From the NCBI RefSeq assembly GCF_003076635.1, contig NZ_QDKG01000006.1, positions 62,001 to 126,000 on the forward strand: a stretch of 64,000 bases of DNA. Direction: 5' to 3'. Below, in pieces: positions 51,301 to 60,078 of this stretch (position 1 is its first letter; each line of letters opens with the position of its first letter). Origin of the DNA: Sphingobacterium corticibacter. Lineage in GTDB: Bacteria > Bacteroidota > Bacteroidia > Sphingobacteriales > Sphingobacteriaceae. The notes beneath the pieces were generated by a model that was not told the DNA's origin, searched no databases, and was given only the letters and a program-made list of their open reading frames with translations. Made by a program: the position numbers and the translations under genes.

Positions 51301-51982
51301 CTGCATAGCCCAGTGAACGATCTTGCCGTTTGATACCTAACGCAGTCACCACTACTTCACCGATTTCATTGCTACCTTCTTGTATGGTGATTTGGCGGAT
51401 ATTGGTGTTTTGCGCATCCAGCCTTAGGTTTTGTACTTCCTTGCTGCTATACGCCACATGCGTGATCTGGATAGTATAATTGCCTTCTGGAAGTCGTACT
51501 TCTGCCCGCCCATTCGCATCGGTAAGTATCGTTTGTCCGATAGATAATATCTTTATCGTAGCGCCTGCCACAGCTTGCTGACTGTCGTTGCTGACTTGCA
51601 GTCGCAACGGAAAATTAGCTTGCTTACCTTTCTTAGTTACTAATACCACACCACCTGCGACTTTTTTGTATCCGATATTCGTATCGGAGAGGATATAATC
51701 CAATACGTCATCAAATGTGACATTTTGGAACTTCTTCTCTTTGATCTGGATCTTGTCCAGTCTCAATGCCGGTAGATCATAGCCTATGGCCAGTCCCGTC
51801 TGTTGTGACAATTGTACTAGGGCTTGTGCGGCAGTGCTGTACTTGAGCTGGATGGTGATATTGCCGTTTAATTCCTGATTTACGCGTGCGCTTGCCGAAG
51901 CGTCAGGCAATTCTGCAAAAAACACAGCTGTGCAGAAAAGAGCCTTCGTCGCTAGTTTGGTAAGCTTTCCTATATTATACAT
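48320..51982 (-). CDS. SusC/RagA TonB-dependent outer-membrane transporter with STN domain, 1220 aa
   Basis: The N-terminus has a signal (LATKALFCTAVFFAELPDASA), then an STN domain (about 40-105: AQALVQLSQQTGLAIGYDL) as used for FecR signalling, a CarboxypepD_reg-like domain (about 120-205), the SusC signature IGEVVVTALGIKRQDRSLG, a plug (VDGVPL, ISILKGPSAAALYGSRAGNG), and a long beta barrel ending GFKVNVTF. It imports the ligand bound by SusD. The STN domain and the adjacent anti-sigma/sigma genes indicate cell-surface signalling control. Full length. Confidence 0.9.
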   Translation of the reverse strand: MYNIGKLTKLATKALFCTAVFFAELPDASASARVNQELNGNITIQLKYSTAAQALVQLSQQTGLAIGYDLPALRLDKIQIKEKKFQNVTFDDVLDYILSDTNIGYKKVAGGVVLVTKKGKQANFPLRLQVSNDSQQAVAGATIKILSIGQTILTDANGRAEVRLPEGNYTIQITHVAYSSKEVQNLRLDAQNTNIRQITIQEGSNEIGEVVVTALGIKRQDRSLGYAVGSIKGEDLNRVNNDNFMIGMAGKVPGVSISSTGPAGSSVNMVIRGASSLSTDNQPLFVVDGVPLMNSVNNIGQIGDDNKVDYGNAISNINSDDIENISILKGPSAAALYGSRAGNGVVLITTKSGKNAQKMTISVTSNTVFDIPYKFINLHNKFASGTTPLTPSDVTGDLIIEEGSSYMVGPALDKGYHAIQWNSPRDANGNLIPTELKSYPNNIKNFVQTGITSTNGISIANRSERVDYRFSYSNMVNKGTIPNSDLFRNSLNLNSTMHLRKNLSLGLSFDASRNNSNNRPAGNRGTNPMQAAYEVSSHINILDLENYWVPGQEGIQQLSQSPGNKNNPYFLAYGVNNAFVRDRVFGNLRLDWNIKDNWSAMVRYAVDIYWENRETKIPYSYTNEPRGAYGVVNLMNMEQNIDFLTTYKEEIGDFHVSGSLGGNLRYNKGTAVSNSSKPGSGLTTPGLYSLSNISPLDLNFSSSMSERAVNSVYGLINMGYRDMVYLDVTGRNDWSSTLPVNNRSYFYPSASLSLLADRIFSLPKPIGLFKLRGGLARVGNDTYPYNLTNVLGNPGSWGELLRLTRSGSLLVPDLKPEIATSYEIGADIGFWNNRLKLEGTYYKLDNKNQIIPTTLPGSSGFNAKNINAGLLSSRGIELAVSGRPIANENWTWDIGANWHRNRTRIEELSEGVNFYTLWTEGRGGARTYVGDEIGDLYDSELVTVNDPSSPYHGYPILDRNGSWQAIRINNTKNKIGNFNPDFSMGIQSSLRYKKWSMNIAADMRFGGKFMSQTYRYFESNLTTQRFLDQLINPNGLTGEALRDYLVANDLVRVQGNRYPIVGGPGEQYGGYPINSGGVVGNYGVFNPGVIAQYDANNNIIGYTENLGGEGTQYISYSDNYPWDFMNAATFDASFIKLRELGISYDLTSKWLQDLGISGGSVSLYTRNLILWTKAKVGVDPELAFQPETSSHGGIQFKQGIERYNVAPWSLPIGFKVNVTF

Positions 51983-52063
51983 ATATTTGTGAAAATGTTT
52001 TTAAACATGATTGATTAAGGTGCTCACTGATAGATTTTGCGGTTTGACAGTTGAGCACTTTTT

Positions 52064-52091
52064 CTTTGAAAAGCCCCCCAGCTTTTCAAAG
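52064..52091. terminator. Hairpin between FecR and SusC
   Basis: CTTTGAAAAGC/GCTTTTCAAAG, perfect 11-bp arms with loop CCCCCA; a second pair GTGCTCA/TGAGCAC lies at 52020-52058. It separates the regulator from the transport operon. No T-run. Confidence 0.55.
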
Positions 52092-52102
52092 TGATTCATC
52101 TC

Positions 52103-53077
52103 TTATCGGTAAAGTATTATTTCATCATTTTTCCTCCTGTAATTTATTTGGTGTATGGTGCAGATCATGGTGAGTAGGTCATCGACCGATCGTACCTGTG
52201 GCATCAAGATCGAGTACCTAAATGTTTCGGTATTCAAGCTATCGCTGCGCAATGTCAAACCATATCTGCTGTGCATGACTTCTTGCAATTCGCCAAAAGT
52301 CGTGTTGTGTAGAAATATTCCATTTCTAGTCCATAAATCGGCATTTGTGGGATCGCTATTGAATAGCTGAAAGCCATTTTGTGCGTCGTAGCGTAGGCTT
52401 TTTCCTTTGGTGAGGAGCTGCTGCTCCTGGCTTTGTCGATCTTTGACCAGCACTTTTCCGGTCTTCACATCAATGGTAACCCGCTTCCGTTGTGTCGAGT
52501 GCTTCACATTGAAGGATGTGCCTAAAACCTGTATGGATAAGTTCCCTGTTTCTATCGCAAAAGGATGTAAGGTATCTCGCTGCACATCAAAGAAAGCTTC
52601 GCCCTGATCCAGGTAAATTTTGCGCTCCGCGGAATAGCTTTTTTTATCAAAACGTATTTTGGAGTTGCCACTTAGCCAGATCGAAGAATGATCGGGTAGT
52701 ATGTATTCTTGCATTTCTCCAGCCGGTGTAGATACCTCTTCGAAATTGTTGGTCAAGTGACTAGTTAGCGCAGTTATAGACAAAGAATTGCGGTCTAAAA
52801 ACAAAAAGCTAATGGTACAAATCAGTACGATGGATGCGGCGATAGATATGAAAACCGGACGTCTGATCAAAGGTGTTGGCTTTATCAGCGGTGTGCCATA
52901 TGGCATGCGAGCAAGAAGATCTGCTTTTATCTGTTCTTTGTGATGTGTATCTCTGAAGGGTGCAATATTGTCATTGCTTATCGAGTCGAACCAACCATCA
53001 ACATGTTGCTCTTCCTCTTCGGATAATTTTCCGTCGAGGTAATTTTTCAGTATACGCTTAAATCGTTCTAAATTCAC
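52103..53077 (-). CDS. FecR-family anti-sigma factor, 324 aa
   Basis: Membrane anti-sigma factor. N-terminal cytosolic domain (FKRILKNYLDGKLSEEEE, about 1-80), one membrane segment (VFISIAASIVLICTISFLFL), then the periplasmic FecR domain with EVSTPAGEMQEYILPDHSSIWL, FDVQRDTLHPFAIETGNL and VLGTSFNVK, and the usual C-terminal STN-like DUF4974 part (about 250-320). It holds the ECF sigma encoded upstream until the SusC STN domain signals ligand. Confidence 0.9.
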   Translation of the reverse strand: MNLERFKRILKNYLDGKLSEEEEQHVDGWFDSISNDNIAPFRDTHHKEQIKADLLARMPYGTPLIKPTPLIRRPVFISIAASIVLICTISFLFLDRNSLSITALTSHLTNNFEEVSTPAGEMQEYILPDHSSIWLSGNSKIRFDKKSYSAERKIYLDQGEAFFDVQRDTLHPFAIETGNLSIQVLGTSFNVKHSTQRKRVTIDVKTGKVLVKDRQSQEQQLLTKGKSLRYDAQNGFQLFNSDPTNADLWTRNGIFLHNTTFGELQEVMHSRYGLTLRSDSLNTETFRYSILMPQVRSVDDLLTMICTIHQINYRRKNDEIILYR

Positions 53078-53141
53078 CTGTGCTATTTTATACTGCTATT
53101 ACAGGCGATACGACCGAAAGTACTTTAATAAAACATTTTGT

Positions 53142-53786
53142 TTACGTTAAGTAATTATGAAGAAGGAAAGAGTTGGTAAGAAAGAAGAGAATGACGTCGT
53201 GATCTGCAAAACGCTTAGTGATATCTTTCTCCAAAATTCTTTTTGCGTCGGAAAGGTAGTTTTTGACCGTTTGTTCGGCAATATTCAAGGTTTGCGCGAT
53301 CTGACTGATGGAGCAATCGTCTAGGCGCATGAGGTACACTGCTTGTACAAGTTTGGGTAACTTAGCTACAGCGCTGTCCACGATTTCTTCCAGTTGCATA
53401 TAGTGTTGCATCGTACTTCCACCAGAGCGTGTGAAGGTGTCCATACGTTGTATAGCTTGATCCAATACCTGTTTACGAACCTTCTCTAATGCGTAATAAT
53501 TGAGGATTTTGTTTTTTAACGCTTTGAAAAGATAAGGGCCTAATGTCGGATAGTCTGTGCTGATTAGCGTGCGCCGCTCCCAGAGATGAATAAACAATTC
53601 TTGGACAATATCTTTTGCCGTGTCTTCATCTTGTAGGTGCCGATACGCAATAGTATACAGCTGCTCCCAATAGCTGTCGAAAAAATAAGTAAAAGCCATA
53701 GGATCACCATCTCTGAAACGAGTGATATAGGTAGATTCTTCCATAGGTGTGGTCTGGCTCACAGCACAAAGATAATGTTCCAACAT
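53142..53786 (-). CDS. ECF RNA polymerase sigma factor, 214 aa
   Basis: Sigma-70 region 2 (FTYFFDSYWEQLYTIAYRHL, DTAKDIVQELFIHLWERR) and region 4 (LVQAVYLMRLDDCSISQIAQ, LNIAEQTVKNYLSDAKRIL). Typical Bacteroidota FecI-like sigma linked to FecR/SusC. The ATG at 53786 is listed; the internal ATG at 53744 (MEESTYITRF) fits the usual family start and may be the real one. It should activate the Sus locus downstream. Confidence 0.88.
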   Translation of the reverse strand: MLEHYLCAVSQTTPMEESTYITRFRDGDPMAFTYFFDSYWEQLYTIAYRHLQDEDTAKDIVQELFIHLWERRTLISTDYPTLGPYLFKALKNKILNYYALEKVRKQVLDQAIQRMDTFTRSGGSTMQHYMQLEEIVDSAVAKLPKLVQAVYLMRLDDCSISQIAQTLNIAEQTVKNYLSDAKRILEKDITKRFADHDVILFFLTNSFLLHNYLT

Positions 53787-53911
53787 TATCAAATTATTAG
53801 CATTTTGGCTGATTTGCGGTTTGGATTGCGAGTGGGTAAGTCACGCAGGGACAAAATGTTGTTTGTCCGTTTCCGAATGCAGCTTAGATTATTTCACGTA
53901 ATTTTGGCGTT

Positions 53912-55003
53912 ATGCTGCCTGCTCCGGAAAACCGACGTAAGATTGTTCATATCGATATGGATGCATTCTATGCTTCCATAGAGCAACGTGATTTTCCTGA
54001 GTTGCGCGGTAAAGCATTGGCTGTAGGTGGTTCGCCAGATGGACGTGGTGTGGTAGCAACAGCGAGTTACGAAGCGCGTAAATTTGGCGTGCGATCAGCG
54101 ATGTCGTCCCGTCAGGCATTGCAATTATGCCCTCACTTGTTGTTTACCAAACCGCGCTTCGAGGTGTACAAGCAAGTTTCGGATCATATTCGAGCCATTT
54201 TTAGGCGCTATACTGATCTCATCGAACCTTTATCACTAGATGAGGCCTATCTAGATGTGACAGAAGATAAGGCGGGTATTGGCTCTGCCATTGATATCGC
54301 CAAAGCCATAAAAGAAGCGATCAAGCGCGAGCTTAACTTAACCGCTTCGGCTGGTGTTTCCGTGAATAAGTTCATTGCTAAAATAGCCTCCGACTTTCAG
54401 AAACCCGACGGCCTCACCTTTATTGGTCCTTCTAAAGTGATTCCATTTTTAGAGGCGCTGCCGATTGATAAGTTTTTTGGGGTGGGGAAGGTGACAGCGC
54501 AAAAGATGAAAGGTATGGGCATACATAATGGTGCAGATCTGAAAAGTTTTTCGGAATTCGACCTTAATCGGCATTTTGGAAAATCGGGCACCTTTTTTTA
54601 TCACATGGTACGCGGCAATGATACGCGACCAGTGCGGCCAAATCGTATTTCAAAATCCATTGGTATTGAAGATACATTCTCGGCGGATATCTCTGACAAA
54701 GACGAAATGATGCAGGAACTCAAAACGCTCTGCGAAAAATTGGAAAAGCGATTAGAGGCTAAAGATAAAATAGGTAAAACGGTAACAGTGAAAATTAAAT
54801 TTTCTGACTTTACGCAGATTACGCGTAGCAAAACACAGTTGTATGAAATCGAGGGAGCGACTGCCATGTATGAGCTTGTGCAGGAGCTGATGGATAAGGT
54901 CGATGTGGAAGGATTGAAAGTTCGACTACTGGGCGTCACTATGTCCAACTTTGCCGAACCTGAATCAATTCCCAAAGAGGGACGCCAATTGCGATTGTTT
55001 TAG
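53912..55003 (+). CDS. dinB: DNA polymerase IV
   Basis: Y-family lesion-bypass polymerase. IVHIDMDAFYASIEQRDFPE carries the first catalytic Asp and the steric-gate Phe/Tyr pair; SLDEAYLDVTEDKAG carries the catalytic D-E. The thumb has GVGKVTAQKMKGMG (HhH), then the little finger domain. The C-terminus RQLRLF is a beta-clamp binding motif (QLxLF). Length 363 aa is normal. Divergent from the ECF sigma gene; TAATTTTG at 53899 could be its -7 box but lies very close to the start. Confidence 0.95.
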   Translation: MLPAPENRRKIVHIDMDAFYASIEQRDFPELRGKALAVGGSPDGRGVVATASYEARKFGVRSAMSSRQALQLCPHLLFTKPRFEVYKQVSDHIRAIFRRYTDLIEPLSLDEAYLDVTEDKAGIGSAIDIAKAIKEAIKRELNLTASAGVSVNKFIAKIASDFQKPDGLTFIGPSKVIPFLEALPIDKFFGVGKVTAQKMKGMGIHNGADLKSFSEFDLNRHFGKSGTFFYHMVRGNDTRPVRPNRISKSIGIEDTFSADISDKDEMMQELKTLCEKLEKRLEAKDKIGKTVTVKIKFSDFTQITRSKTQLYEIEGATAMYELVQELMDKVDVEGLKVRLLGVTMSNFAEPESIPKEGRQLRLF

Positions 55004-55021
55004 TATCATCCGTAAAAAAAA

Positions 55022-55116
55022 TAGAGACTAGATAATCGATTACCTAGTCTCTACAATAATGCAAAAAGAAGAAAGGTTATTAGAGAGCCAGTCTGCTTAT
55101 GCAGATCGGCTCTCTA
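55022..55116 (-). terminator. Tandem hairpins ending the fimbrillin-like gene
   Basis: TAGAGAGCC/GGCTCTCTA (55081-55089, 55108-55116) with an inner TCTGC/GCAGA helix, then TAGAGACTAG/CTAGTCTCTA (55022-55031, 55044-55053), followed on the minus strand by a run of T (complement of the A-run at 55014-55020). Good terminator for the leftward gene; it may also stop dinB. Confidence 0.7.
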
Positions 55117-55119
55117 AAA

Positions 55120-56706
55120 TTAGTTTGCAGGACAAGGAATTACTCTTACTCCGTAACCTCTACCGTGCATGACGGTGATGTTGATCACGGATTGCGTGAT
55201 GACCACCTTGTTCTGACCCGTTGTATTCCAATTAATCTTATTAAACTTCGTGTCGTCGCTAAATACGATAGGATATAGTGCTCTGTCTGTATTATTTTTT
55301 CTTCCGAAAAGGGATACTTCACCTTTAGCGCTGATGACCAATTTCACAGATGGATAATCTTTGTTTCCAATAATATTCCAAATTTCAAATACATTGCCTT
55401 GACCCCAAATGCCTCCATCCGCAAACTTAACGTTCCGCTTAGGTAAGTTAGACGCCGTAGTGTACTCGAATTGAATTTCTTTGGTTGCTAACTTTTGTCC
55501 GTTAATCTCCATATTGAACGAATTGTCCAATTCATAGATGTCAAACGTATAGCCGTAGTTTGCGCCGCTAGCGTATAACGTGTTTGTCTTTACCGTGCCA
55601 TTTTGACTACGCCATTCAAACGTATCATCTCCGGTAGGCTCCGTACATGGGTTTTTGATCTGCAAGACTAGGTCATATTTTTGGTAAGGAGAGATTAAGA
55701 AATCTTCCAAGACCAAATTGTTGCGCACAGTAGATACTTGTTTGCCATTGATGGTGGCATTAATCAGTAAATTGCCAATCACTACGTCAGTTGTAGTTAC
55801 TTGTGGTGAGATTAATAGGGTTGGACTTGCTGTTACACTACGCAAGCCACCGCCCAAATTGGGGTAGTTGATGGCTACCGAAGCGGTATCAGTAGTATAA
55901 GAAAGTGTGCCATTGCTTAGTTTTACGGTGCCATTTTTACGTGGCGTAGCGGCTCTGTTCCCGCGTCCGGTGAACCGTACATTCGTTAACGAAACGATAT
56001 CGCCACGGCTATCATCAGTGAGGCGTGTCGTCATCGTAATCTGGCTGAACTGATGTTTTAGAATGATTCCTAAATAGTTGTCGCCTTCAGAAATTTTCAA
56101 TGTGCTTCTGAAGTACATCAAATCTTCACTAGACGTAAAACTCGCGGTAGATAGCTTGGTGCCGTTGGACACTTCTGGTAACTCGGCTGAACTATTTACT
56201 GAGTAGGCGATAAATGTGTAGGTAGAGCCGATGCGTAGTTTGTCGAAACCAATCGGTGCTTTGCCCACTTCATAATCCATTTTGCCTACATAATTATCGC
56301 CTAAATACGCTAAAACACGGTATTTTACGCCAGTAGCCAGCGGCGTTCTAACGGTAGTTGCCGCTCTATTCTGAGTAGCAGCAGCTTTGCGATCATTGCC
56401 ATTAGCCTCTGAGGCCGACGCGTTTGCTCGAGGTGTTAGGGTAGCCACCAATTGAAAATTGTTCTCTAAGCTAATTACCTTTGTCTGTTCTTCCTCTACG
56501 TCGCCACCCGCATGGGTTGCTGCGCGGGAATTATTCACCTCTTCTGCTTCCATTTCAGATCCTAATAGCTCTATGGTGACATTCGCGTCGCCACTCACTG
56601 CCGAGCTAGATTCTTTGCTACATGCGCTGATTGTCAGTAACGTGAAAAGTGCTATCGCACCTGCCAAAAGATTTCTGCTATTCATAAATGTTAAATGCTT
56701 TCTCAT
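55120..56706 (-). CDS. Fimbrillin-like surface lipoprotein, 528 aa
   Basis: Lipoprotein (IALFTLLTISACSKESS). The N-terminal half follows the fimbrillin pattern of the 19-29 kb family (NSRAATH, VISLENNFQLVATLTPR, YRVLAYLGDNYVGKMDYEVG, TYTFIAYSVNS), but the C-terminus has no FISUMP domain and instead a unique beta-rich part with CTEPTGDDTFEWRSQNG. Likely a pilus or surface subunit. It overlaps the small upstream gene by one base (TAATG), so both are translated together. ATG at 56706 used; 56685 possible. Confidence 0.75.
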   Translation of the reverse strand: MRKHLTFMNSRNLLAGAIALFTLLTISACSKESSSAVSGDANVTIELLGSEMEAEEVNNSRAATHAGGDVEEEQTKVISLENNFQLVATLTPRANASASEANGNDRKAAATQNRAATTVRTPLATGVKYRVLAYLGDNYVGKMDYEVGKAPIGFDKLRIGSTYTFIAYSVNSSAELPEVSNGTKLSTASFTSSEDLMYFRSTLKISEGDNYLGIILKHQFSQITMTTRLTDDSRGDIVSLTNVRFTGRGNRAATPRKNGTVKLSNGTLSYTTDTASVAINYPNLGGGLRSVTASPTLLISPQVTTTDVVIGNLLINATINGKQVSTVRNNLVLEDFLISPYQKYDLVLQIKNPCTEPTGDDTFEWRSQNGTVKTNTLYASGANYGYTFDIYELDNSFNMEINGQKLATKEIQFEYTTASNLPKRNVKFADGGIWGQGNVFEIWNIIGNKDYPSVKLVISAKGEVSLFGRKNNTDRALYPIVFSDDTKFNKINWNTTGQNKVVITQSVINITVMHGRGYGVRVIPCPAN

Positions 56707-56876
56707 TACCACTGTGAATCTCCTAAGTCAATGGTTCTGTAGTCGGTATCCAATTCCTCCCATTCCTGACCGATTGCACCATTTTGGTTGGTGGGCAATA
56801 CGGAGGACTTCACAATATCATCTTCCATCTGTACCAATACTACCTCAATTACGGGGCTTACATACTTTGATTTCAT
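56706..56876 (-). CDS. Small conserved-type protein before the fimbrillin-like gene, 56 aa
   Basis: Acidic peptide MKSKYVSPVIEVVLVQMEDD, ending DTDYRTIDLGDSQW. The KYxxPxIExxxxQxE start is typical of small genes found ahead of Bacteroidota fimbrillin-like or surface lipoprotein genes. No signal peptide. Function unknown; coupling to the lipoprotein gene by stop/start overlap supports it as real. Confidence 0.65.
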   Translation of the reverse strand: MKSKYVSPVIEVVLVQMEDDIVKSSVLPTNQNGAIGQEWEELDTDYRTIDLGDSQW

Positions 56877-57782
56877 TATTGTTTTTTTAAGGTTGATGTT
56901 TGTACAGCTCAGAGATTCAGCAGTCTTTTTGCTGCACGGTAAAAATGTTTTTCATAGGCAGTTAAACGAATTAGCTGCCACTTATGCGAAATGTAGCATC
57001 TACATTCCAAGTGTTGATGTGGTTCTAAATTTAAAACCGCTGGCAAAACTATTACAATTCGACAGTTTCGTTCCAGCTTCTGCTACATTTAAAATTTTTT
57101 GTAGCTAATTATCTACGAATCAAGTTACGGGAATTTTGTTTTTGTTAATTTTTGTGTCCTAACAATGTGTTTTTGAGGTGTTTTTTAGGTGATGTTTGTA
57201 AATCTTTCTTAATTGTGATGTGTTAGGGTGTGTGAGGTAATCATTAAATGGATTTTGGGTTTATTTTAGGTTCAATAGTGTTTGTTTACCTTATAATTTA
57301 TCTTAAGGGCGAGATAATTTATTTTTTTATTACTTTTACGGGTGTAAATATTTTAAAATCATCCTATTTATTGTTTTTTCGCGGGATTGATTATTTTCTT
57401 CTATTTCCTTATGATTTTGAAGGTATGATTGGGTGCAGTAGCCATGATTTTAGTCTATTTTGAAACTAGCAAATAATGACATTATCAAGGAATTCCTGAC
57501 GAACTTTTCACGTGTCGAGGAGTAGTTTAGAGGTTATTTTTTTAAGAGTTTTCAGATTTTTTGTACTTGTTGGAGTAGAATCACTTCTCGACGTATCGTA
57601 CTATGTGTTTTGTAACAGATAGTTTTATTACCAATATACTGCTGTCGCAAAAAAAAAGCTATTTGTTGATCAGGTATCTTACAACATTTTGTTTTGATAC
57701 GCTACGTATTATTACCATGATATTGCTAAAGTTAGTTCTCTTCCGTTTAGGTTTCATTAACATGTACTTAATAGGGGTTTTA
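56877..57782. other. Long AT-rich intergenic stretch, no gene recognised
   Basis: About 900 bases between divergent genes. Several short frames exist (for example 57248-57463, hydrophobic) but none has a convincing start signal, motif or neighbour. It probably holds promoters of both flanking genes. Confidence 0.5.
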
Positions 57783-57790
57783 TATCTTTG
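57783..57790 (+). promoter_or_regulatory. -7 box for the GH92 gene
   Basis: TATCTTTG fits TAnnTTTG and lies 27 bp before the ATG at 57817. Confidence 0.5.
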
Positions 57791-57816
57791 TGGATATACT
57801 TTCTGACAAGCTATTT

Positions 57817-59847
57817 ATGAAAAAAATATTCTTGCTGTACCTATCCATAGCAGCTCATACCGTATTTGCCCAAGTAGATCAGGTCAATGTTTTTCTAGGA
57901 TCATCTGGTGATCATGGTCAATTATCTCCAGCGGCATCTTCCGCATTTCACCAACTCAGTATTGTGCCGCTTACCAATCCGACCACACATACCGGTTATG
58001 AATATTTGGCGAAAGAAATTCGTGGTTTTACGCATAATCGCATGGAAGGGGTAGGTTGCCAAGGTGCGGGCGGCGTATTGTTGATTCAGCCGTATTTAGG
58101 TTCTGGCGAGCGCATTTCTACTTTGCATAAGAATGCAGAAAAAGCTGGGCCTGGTTTTTATGAGTTGGGAACAACAGAAGGTATTTCTGCGCAGATCGTT
58201 TCTTTTCAGGATTATGGACGCGAAGTGTTTCGGTTTCCATCTGGAGCAAAAGGTTTCTACATCGATCTAGCGCATACTTTTAACAATGCATTTGTCGACA
58301 ATCATTTCGAGAGACAGGGAGATCGATTGGTGGGAGCGGTGCGTGCCAAAACTACCTGCCATGTCGGGACTTACACGATTTATTATGCTTTGGAAGTGCC
58401 TCTCGCGGCAGATTGGCGCATCGAAGGCAATAAGATTTGGGTTACTCTACCAGAAGACACGAAAGAAGCAGAATTAAATATTGCATTTTCCGCAGTAGAT
58501 AGTCTTTCTGCTTTAGCGCGCTTGGAGCGCAATATGCCAAGCTCCTATGCTGACTTAAAGCAGGCTGCACAACAAGATTGGAATCAGTGGTTGGGCGCGA
58601 TCCAGGTACAAGGCGATCCAGAACTTACAAAATTATTCTACTCCCTATTTTATCGCGCTATACAATCACCTTATCGCATAAGCGAAATAGATGGAAGTTA
58701 TCGCGCCACAGATGGTCAGGTTCGTCAAAGCAAAACACCGCGCCTACATGGCTGGGCAGTTTGGGATAATTATAAAACGCAATTGCCTTTGTTAGAATTG
58801 GCCTATCCTGCATTTTACCAACAGGTGGCTTCATCATTATCTGACTTGTATCGCTATGGAAAATATGACTTTGCTGGTCCATTCGAGCCAGCCAACTCCG
58901 TACGTACGGAGCATGCTGCGGTTGTTTTGCTTGATGCGCAACGCAAAGGATATGATATTCACTTTGATGCTATTCGAGATTCGCTGATTCGGGATACCGC
59001 TCGATTCGATTTTGCCAAGCCAGATAAATCTCTGGAAGCAGCCTATGATATGTGGGCGATGGATCAACTGTTTGAAGGCAAAGATCTCAGATATAAGCAG
59101 CGAGCGCAGAGCTACAAAGCCGTTTGGGACAAGGAGTTTAAAGATTTGTCTAAACGTGATGTGGATCGTATGTCTGCCCGAAATATGTATCAAGGAACTA
59201 TTAGACAATACCGCTGGAATGTGCCTTTTGATGTTGCAGGATTGGTAGAATTGGCCGGTGGGCAGAAAGAATTCACCGCACAATTGGATGATTTCTATGA
59301 TAATTATTATTTCAATAGAGCGAATGAACCCGATTTGCAATCATTTACCTTGTATAATGCGACGACAACACCGTGGCGCTATCAAGAGTGGGTGCATCGC
59401 TTAGCCTTGGATACGGTGGTGCAATATTATTTCAATGATAATAGTCGCGGTATAGGTGCACACATTGATCGAATTTACAAGAATGAACCAAAAGCATTTG
59501 TGCGCACGATGGATGATGATGCAGGTGCCATGTCGGGTTGGTGGGTGCTGTCGGCTATTGGTCTGCATCAGCCGCTGATCGGCGAACCGATCTACTATGT
59601 ATCGGTGCCGTTTTTCGAAGCCGTTCGCTTGGAAAATAATGGAAAACCATTTCACTTGAAAAGGAGTGGACCAGATGGCGGTCGCTACATTCAGCAGATT
59701 TTGCTGAATGGCAAGGATTTAGGTCGCCTGTGGATCACCAGAGAAGAAATTGCCAATGGCGGTACATTGGAAATCAAAACAGCCAAAGAACCTACAGAAT
59801 ACGGCGTAGATCAACCTTGGGTAGCCGCGTATCCAGATTTGCAGTAA
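57817..59847 (+). CDS. GH92-family alpha-mannosidase, 676 aa
   Basis: Secreted glycoside hydrolase family 92 (calcium-dependent exo-alpha-mannosidase). Signal peptide (KKIFLLYLSIAAHTVFAQ), then VNVFLGSSGDHGQLSPAAS, GFTHNRMEGVGCQGAGG, the barrel part LHGWAVWDNYKTQLPLLEL, YDMWAMDQLF, NEPDLQSFTLYNATTTPWR and MDDDAGAMSGWWVLSAIGL, which match family motifs. Somewhat shorter than the usual about 750 residues. It starts at 57817 and leads a SusC/SusD pair, so it trims alpha-mannosides for import. Confidence 0.9.
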   Translation: MKKIFLLYLSIAAHTVFAQVDQVNVFLGSSGDHGQLSPAASSAFHQLSIVPLTNPTTHTGYEYLAKEIRGFTHNRMEGVGCQGAGGVLLIQPYLGSGERISTLHKNAEKAGPGFYELGTTEGISAQIVSFQDYGREVFRFPSGAKGFYIDLAHTFNNAFVDNHFERQGDRLVGAVRAKTTCHVGTYTIYYALEVPLAADWRIEGNKIWVTLPEDTKEAELNIAFSAVDSLSALARLERNMPSSYADLKQAAQQDWNQWLGAIQVQGDPELTKLFYSLFYRAIQSPYRISEIDGSYRATDGQVRQSKTPRLHGWAVWDNYKTQLPLLELAYPAFYQQVASSLSDLYRYGKYDFAGPFEPANSVRTEHAAVVLLDAQRKGYDIHFDAIRDSLIRDTARFDFAKPDKSLEAAYDMWAMDQLFEGKDLRYKQRAQSYKAVWDKEFKDLSKRDVDRMSARNMYQGTIRQYRWNVPFDVAGLVELAGGQKEFTAQLDDFYDNYYFNRANEPDLQSFTLYNATTTPWRYQEWVHRLALDTVVQYYFNDNSRGIGAHIDRIYKNEPKAFVRTMDDDAGAMSGWWVLSAIGLHQPLIGEPIYYVSVPFFEAVRLENNGKPFHLKRSGPDGGRYIQQILLNGKDLGRLWITREEIANGGTLEIKTAKEPTEYGVDQPWVAAYPDLQ

Positions 59848-59954
59848 TAGCGAATCTGGATAACCGATTTTTTTACAAAAATTTAAAAGCTTGATTCCGA
59901 GAGAATAGTGTATTTATGACACTAAAAAGACTACCATTTACATAGATTATATAT

Positions 59955-59994
59955 TATATTTGCTCGCGAATTACTACTGCACGTATTAATACGT
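59955..59994 (+). promoter_or_regulatory. SusC promoter box and palindrome
   Basis: TATATTTG (59955-59962) fits TAnnTTTG. ACGTATTAATACGT (59981-59994), a perfect 14-bp palindrome, lies about 12 nt past the expected transcript start and could be an operator. Confidence 0.5.
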
Positions 59995-60078
59995 CTACTG
60001 ACGCGACGCATTTATCTAATCTGAGAGAGTTAGTTTCTGCCACTCCGTTTAGCAAATACATTTAAATTTTTGTTTAAT

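Noticed and set aside
57248-57463. Hydrophobic 71-residue frame in the long intergenic stretch
   Set aside because: AT-rich DNA yields Phe/Ile/Leu-rich frames by chance; no partner gene, promoter box or recognisable motif.
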